This document shows, piece after piece, positions 6,282 through 8,522 of a stretch of 8,522 bases of DNA; the first letter of the stretch is position 1; each line of letters begins with the position of its first letter. The stretch lies in NCBI GenBank assembly GCA_002293265.1, contig DBCW01000092.1:17163-25684 (forward strand), read 5' to 3'. The DNA comes from Eggerthellales bacterium UBA948 (GTDB lineage: Bacteria > Actinomycetota > Coriobacteriia > Coriobacteriales > UBA8131). Below the pieces are notes generated by a model that worked only from the letters and a program-made list of their open reading frames with translations, ran no database searches and had not been told where the DNA came from. A program made the position numbers and the translations under genes.

Positions 6282-6977
6282 CTACTTGCCCTCCTTATCC
6301 TCCTTTCGCTCATCGCTTTGCTCCGTTTTCTTGGTGGTTGCTTTCGCAACCTTTTTCTCAGTTTTCTCAGCTGCGGTGGGGTTGCCTGTAGTTTCTGAGA
6401 CCCCGGCAGCCTTTGCGGCTTTTGCCTTTGCGTGCTCTTTCTCTAAGCGTGCCCTGCGCTCAGCAAAGCTTTCACTGGGAGCGTTGGTCTTTGTTGTGCC
6501 TGCGCTGCTCTTGTTGCTCGTTTTCTCACTTTTTGCCACGCTTTTGTCTTCAGCAGTCTTGCTGTCGTCCGCATCTTTTGCAGCTGCTTCCTTGGAAGCC
6601 TTCTCATCCGCAGCTTTGGCTCTGGCTTTTGCCTTGGCTGCCTCTTGATCAAGCGCTGACTTCATGGCATCGGTAGATATCTTCTTGACATCCACCTCTT
6701 TATTATTGATCTTCGTCTTTCCGTTGCTTGCTGCAGGTTTCTCATCCTTAGTGGGATCGAGCGAAAATCCTGCAAACGGATTTGCCAACGGCTCTAAGTC
6801 CTTGATCGGATCATAGACCTCAGTTTTTATTACTTTATTCATCTGCTCCTGAGCTGACCTGAACTGCCTAATCCCACGACCAACAGTGCGTGCGATTTGC
6901 GGAAGTTTATCCGGGCCAAATATTAAAAATCCAAAAAGCGCGATTATCGCGATCTCAAATCCACCTAGACCAAACAA
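6282..6977 (-). CDS. tatA: Twin-arginine translocase subunit TatA (TatA/B family), long charged tail
   Basis: TatA oligomerises to form the passage for folded twin-arginine substrates. With the start chosen here the protein has 231 residues: MFGLGGFEIA, one membrane helix (about 5-20), the FGP hinge (20-22) and an amphipathic helix (about 23-50, DKLPQIARTVGRGIRQFR). A tail of about 170 residues, low in complexity and rich in Lys, Ala, Glu, Ser and Thr, follows and is far longer than in classic TatA (60-90 residues). Glu8 and FGPDKLP resemble TatB as well as Bacillus-type TatA, so one subunit may fill both roles here; no second tatA/B is visible. The open frame continues 9 codons upstream to an ATG at 7004. 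TTG at 6977 is preferred because AAGGAG sits 5 bases before it and because it gives the canonical MFGLGG opening. It is the first gene after the promoter at 7054-7081. Confidence 0.9.
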   Translation of the reverse strand: MFGLGGFEIAIIALFGFLIFGPDKLPQIARTVGRGIRQFRSAQEQMNKVIKTEVYDPIKDLEPLANPFAGFSLDPTKDEKPAASNGKTKINNKEVDVKKISTDAMKSALDQEAAKAKARAKAADEKASKEAAAKDADDSKTAEDKSVAKSEKTSNKSSAGTTKTNAPSESFAERRARLEKEHAKAKAAKAAGVSETTGNPTAAEKTEKKVAKATTKKTEQSDERKEDKEGK

Positions 6978-6982
6978 GTGCT

Positions 6983-6988
6983 CTCCTT
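6983..6988 (-). promoter_or_regulatory. Ribosome binding site that fixes the tatA TTG start
   Basis: AAGGAG, read on the minus strand, lies 5 bases before TTG 6977-6975. It falls inside the longer open frame that begins at ATG 7004, which itself has no comparable site upstream. This decides the start in favour of TTG. Confidence 0.7.
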
Positions 6989-7053
6989 TGGTAAGTAGTA
7001 CCATGCGTTTATCGTCGATAACTATAAAGAGTAGTTACGACATAAGCCTACAT

Positions 7054-7081
7054 AGTATACCAGCGCGAGCCAATTGTTCAA
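7054..7081 (-). promoter_or_regulatory. Sigma-70-type promoter of the tatA-tatC-hypA-hypB operon
   Basis: On the minus strand, TTGAAC (7081-7076) and TATACT (7059-7054) are separated by 16 bases, and TGG precedes the -10 to give an extended -10 element. The start would be near 7047, leaving a leader of about 70 bases before the tatA TTG. This extended -10 (TGGTATACT) closely matches the one at 32-40 (TGGTATAAT). Confidence 0.6.
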
Positions 7082-7189
7082 TCTAATATTATCGAATCGT
7101 AGAAATAACCAGAAAAACCTTGTGTTTACCAGTATCTGCACATCACAGCCTAGGCCTGTACGTTCCAGGTTAGCATCTACACCACTCTG

Positions 7190-7429
7190 TCATCCGGACG
7201 TGGTCGCTCCGTTAGACGTTCCTGTGTTGCTTTGCGCCGCCGGCGTGCAACTGGCAACACCAATACCGGCAACAGGAAGCATCAAGCCTAAGGCTACGAT
7301 TATAGAGATCAAAATGGTGAAGAAACGAACTACCTTACTCTGCTGCTTTACCCCACTGCTGCTTTGCGTTGGTTGTTTGTTTTCCTTATTCTTATTCTTG
7401 CTGCTCTTGCTCTTGTTTTGTGTGGACAC
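7190..7429 (-). CDS. Small basic single-span membrane or lipoprotein-like protein, unknown
   Basis: The 79-residue product starts with GTG (7429-7427), 6 bases after AAGGAG (7436-7441), a strong ribosome site that makes this a real gene. Residues 1-33 are hydrophilic and rich in Lys, Ser, Asn and Gln. A hydrophobic segment spans about 34-59 (VVRFFTILISIIVALGLMLPVA). Then comes a possible lipobox Val58-Ala59-Ser60-Cys61, and only 18 residues, rich in Thr, Ser, Gly and Asn, lie beyond Cys61. If lipidated, the mature peptide would be 19 residues. Otherwise it is a single-span protein with a basic cytoplasmic head. The gene follows the amidohydrolase by 23 bases and is probably cotranscribed with it. 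It may be the stump of a longer protein, since a larger exported domain often follows such a leader, but no continuation is seen after its TGA. I do not recognise a family. Confidence 0.65.
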   Translation of the reverse strand: MSTQNKSKSSKNKNKENKQPTQSSSGVKQQSKVVRFFTILISIIVALGLMLPVAGIGVASCTPAAQSNTGTSNGATTSG

Positions 7430-7452
7430 AGCCCGCTCCTTTTTAACCTTAA

Positions 7453-8522
7453 TTAAATCTTTAGCTTCAAGCGCATTTCTTCTGTACGGGCAAAAACTCG
7501 CTGCACATCTACATCTTGCAGATAATTCCTACCGTCATAAAGAATCTCACCATTAATCATAGTCATGAGGATGTTATCTTGCGAGGTAGTATGAACGATC
7601 GCCGAATTGGGATCGTGTGTTGGTGCTTGATTGGAGTTGGAAAGATCCAATGCAATTATGTCTGCAAACTTACCAATGTCCAAAGAACCAACCTTATCGT
7701 CGATTCTCAGTGCTTCGGCAGAACCAAGCGTTGCCAATCTTATCATCTGCGAGGCCTTAAAAAAGTCACTGCGAGAGCCTAATGCGCGCTGCAAAAGAAG
7801 CCCTATACGCATCTCAACCAATGGATCTGATGACGAAGTTGCAGCCGGCGAATCAGTGCCTAATCCAACACGGATCTCTGCGTTAAGCAGCTTGGATAGT
7901 GGTGCAACTCCCATACCCAATTGCGCGTTGCAACGTGAGCACACGGCCACGGCAACATCATGTTCTGCAAGTTTGTCGATATCATCATCATTTACATGAA
8001 CGCAATGGATAGCTAAAACATTTGGTGCTTCAAATAACTCCCAGTTTAATACATAGTTTACCGGGCTTACGCCGGTAGCCAGCCAAGGCGGCATGTCGAT
8101 ACCAAAACCGCGTTCTTGCTCTCTGGAGTGCACCGAAAATGGTGATGATCCGTAGCGAATGAACTCATACTCCTCACGACTGCCTGCTATATGACAAGCG
8201 ACCGGAGTTCCATCCATCGCATATTGAGCGACGCCTTTAAACACTAAGGGGTGGCAAGAAAAAAGCGCTGCCGGAGCTATTCCCACATTGATCATCTCGA
8301 AGTTTGAGCTTTGCCGCCATGATTCAATATCTTGAAACGCCTGATCAAGAGCGCTTTCTACCTCGTTTCGCTCCATCGTGCCAACTTCGCGATAGAAAAT
8401 GCCACGAAGTCCGGAGAGTCTTGCGGCTACCAGCGATGCATCGGTAGAAGTGATGTCGGCAATTGTTGTGATGCCACTACGAATAGCTTCAAGAGCACCC
8501 AGCATCGACGAGTCAACTTTAT
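7453..8522 (-). CDS. COG0402 amidohydrolase, aminofutalosine deaminase/MtaD-like, 5' end outside window
   Basis: The frame is open to the window edge, so the N-terminus with the usual metal-binding HxH motif is missing; the ATG at 8505 is internal. About 355 residues remain. Numbered from that Met they show: IRSGITTIADI (9-19), His105 in HIAGSREE (expected metal ligand), the HCVH motif (His167 and His170), LGMGVAPL (196-203), the metal-binding Asp218 in LGTDSP, EMR (231-233) and the C-terminal GSLDIGKFADIIALDL (273-288) of the small beta domain. The stretch with EYEFIRYGSSPF, PPW and SPVNYV resembles aminofutalosine deaminase (futalosine route to menaquinone), while the C-terminal part resembles MtaD-type adenosine deaminases. 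Two usual active-site residues appear changed: the Glu of HxxE is Gly108, and the PHAPY motif reads PAALF, losing its His. The substrate is therefore uncertain. It probably heads the unit containing the small gene at 7190. Confidence 0.85.
   Translation of the reverse strand, partial: KVDSSMLGALEAIRSGITTIADITSTDASLVAARLSGLRGIFYREVGTMERNEVESALDQAFQDIESWRQSSNFEMINVGIAPAALFSCHPLVFKGVAQYAMDGTPVACHIAGSREEYEFIRYGSSPFSVHSREQERGFGIDMPPWLATGVSPVNYVLNWELFEAPNVLAIHCVHVNDDDIDKLAEHDVAVAVCSRCNAQLGMGVAPLSKLLNAEIRVGLGTDSPAATSSSDPLVEMRIGLLLQRALGSRSDFFKASQMIRLATLGSAEALRIDDKVGSLDIGKFADIIALDLSNSNQAPTHDPNSAIVHTTSQDNILMTMINGEILYDGRNYLQDVDVQRVFARTEEMRLKLKI

Noticed and set aside
6286..6676. Plus-strand open frames opposite the tatA tail
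   Set aside because: They are hydrophobic, low-complexity translations of the complement of the Lys/Ala-rich tail, not genes.
7145..7162. Palindrome around GCCTAGGC as an operator or terminator
   Set aside because: It is an 8-bp palindrome with imperfect flanks and no T-run; such sites occur by chance at this length.
7074..7556. 160-codon plus-strand open frame
   Set aside because: It is antisense to the small gene at 7190-7429 and to the end of the amidohydrolase, and it consists largely of complement-derived Leu/Cys/Phe runs.

Overview
The window looks like chromosomal DNA of an anaerobic, hydrogenase-bearing bacterium, most likely an actinobacterium of the Coriobacteriia type. This is an inference. 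It rests on a two-gene Tat set, a hypA-hypB pair, a topoisomerase I with archaeal-type signatures and a lysine-rich tail, a COG0402-type amidohydrolase resembling aminofutalosine deaminases, and clear Shine-Dalgarno sites with frequent TTG/GTG starts. No rRNA, tRNA, CRISPR array or recognisable insertion sequence is present.

Layout. Positions 1-342 hold no convincing protein gene. They carry an extended -10 promoter (TGGTATAAT, 32-40) whose expected start point falls at the foot of a long helix: 45-60 pairs with 142-157, then 71-92 pairs with 122-141. A perfect 11-bp pairing also links the apical loop region (99-109) to downstream sequence (166-176). I read this as an unassigned structured non-coding RNA, and it is the most interesting object here. 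Next, on the plus strand, is an A+T-rich orphan lipoprotein gene (343-1392). Positions 1393-1767 are non-coding and rich in inverted repeats.

From 1768 to the end everything is on the minus strand. Read in transcription order from the right edge: a COG0402 amidohydrolase whose 5' end lies outside the window (7453-8522), a 79-residue basic single-span protein (7190-7429), a good promoter (7054-7081), tatA (6282-6977), tatC (5429-6265), hypA (5040-5390), hypB (4378-5043) and topA (1768-4311).

How the genes fit together. HypA and HypB deliver nickel to [NiFe]-hydrogenase large subunits. Many periplasmic or membrane-bound hydrogenases then leave the cell folded through the Tat system, so one transcript for tatA-tatC-hypA-hypB couples cofactor insertion with export of the same enzymes. 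topA follows after 66 bases with no obvious promoter of its own, so it may be read through from the same operon. The amidohydrolase and the small membrane protein form a separate upstream unit. Two starts should be moved from the longest open frame (hypB to 5043, tatA to 6977), and topA begins with TTG.
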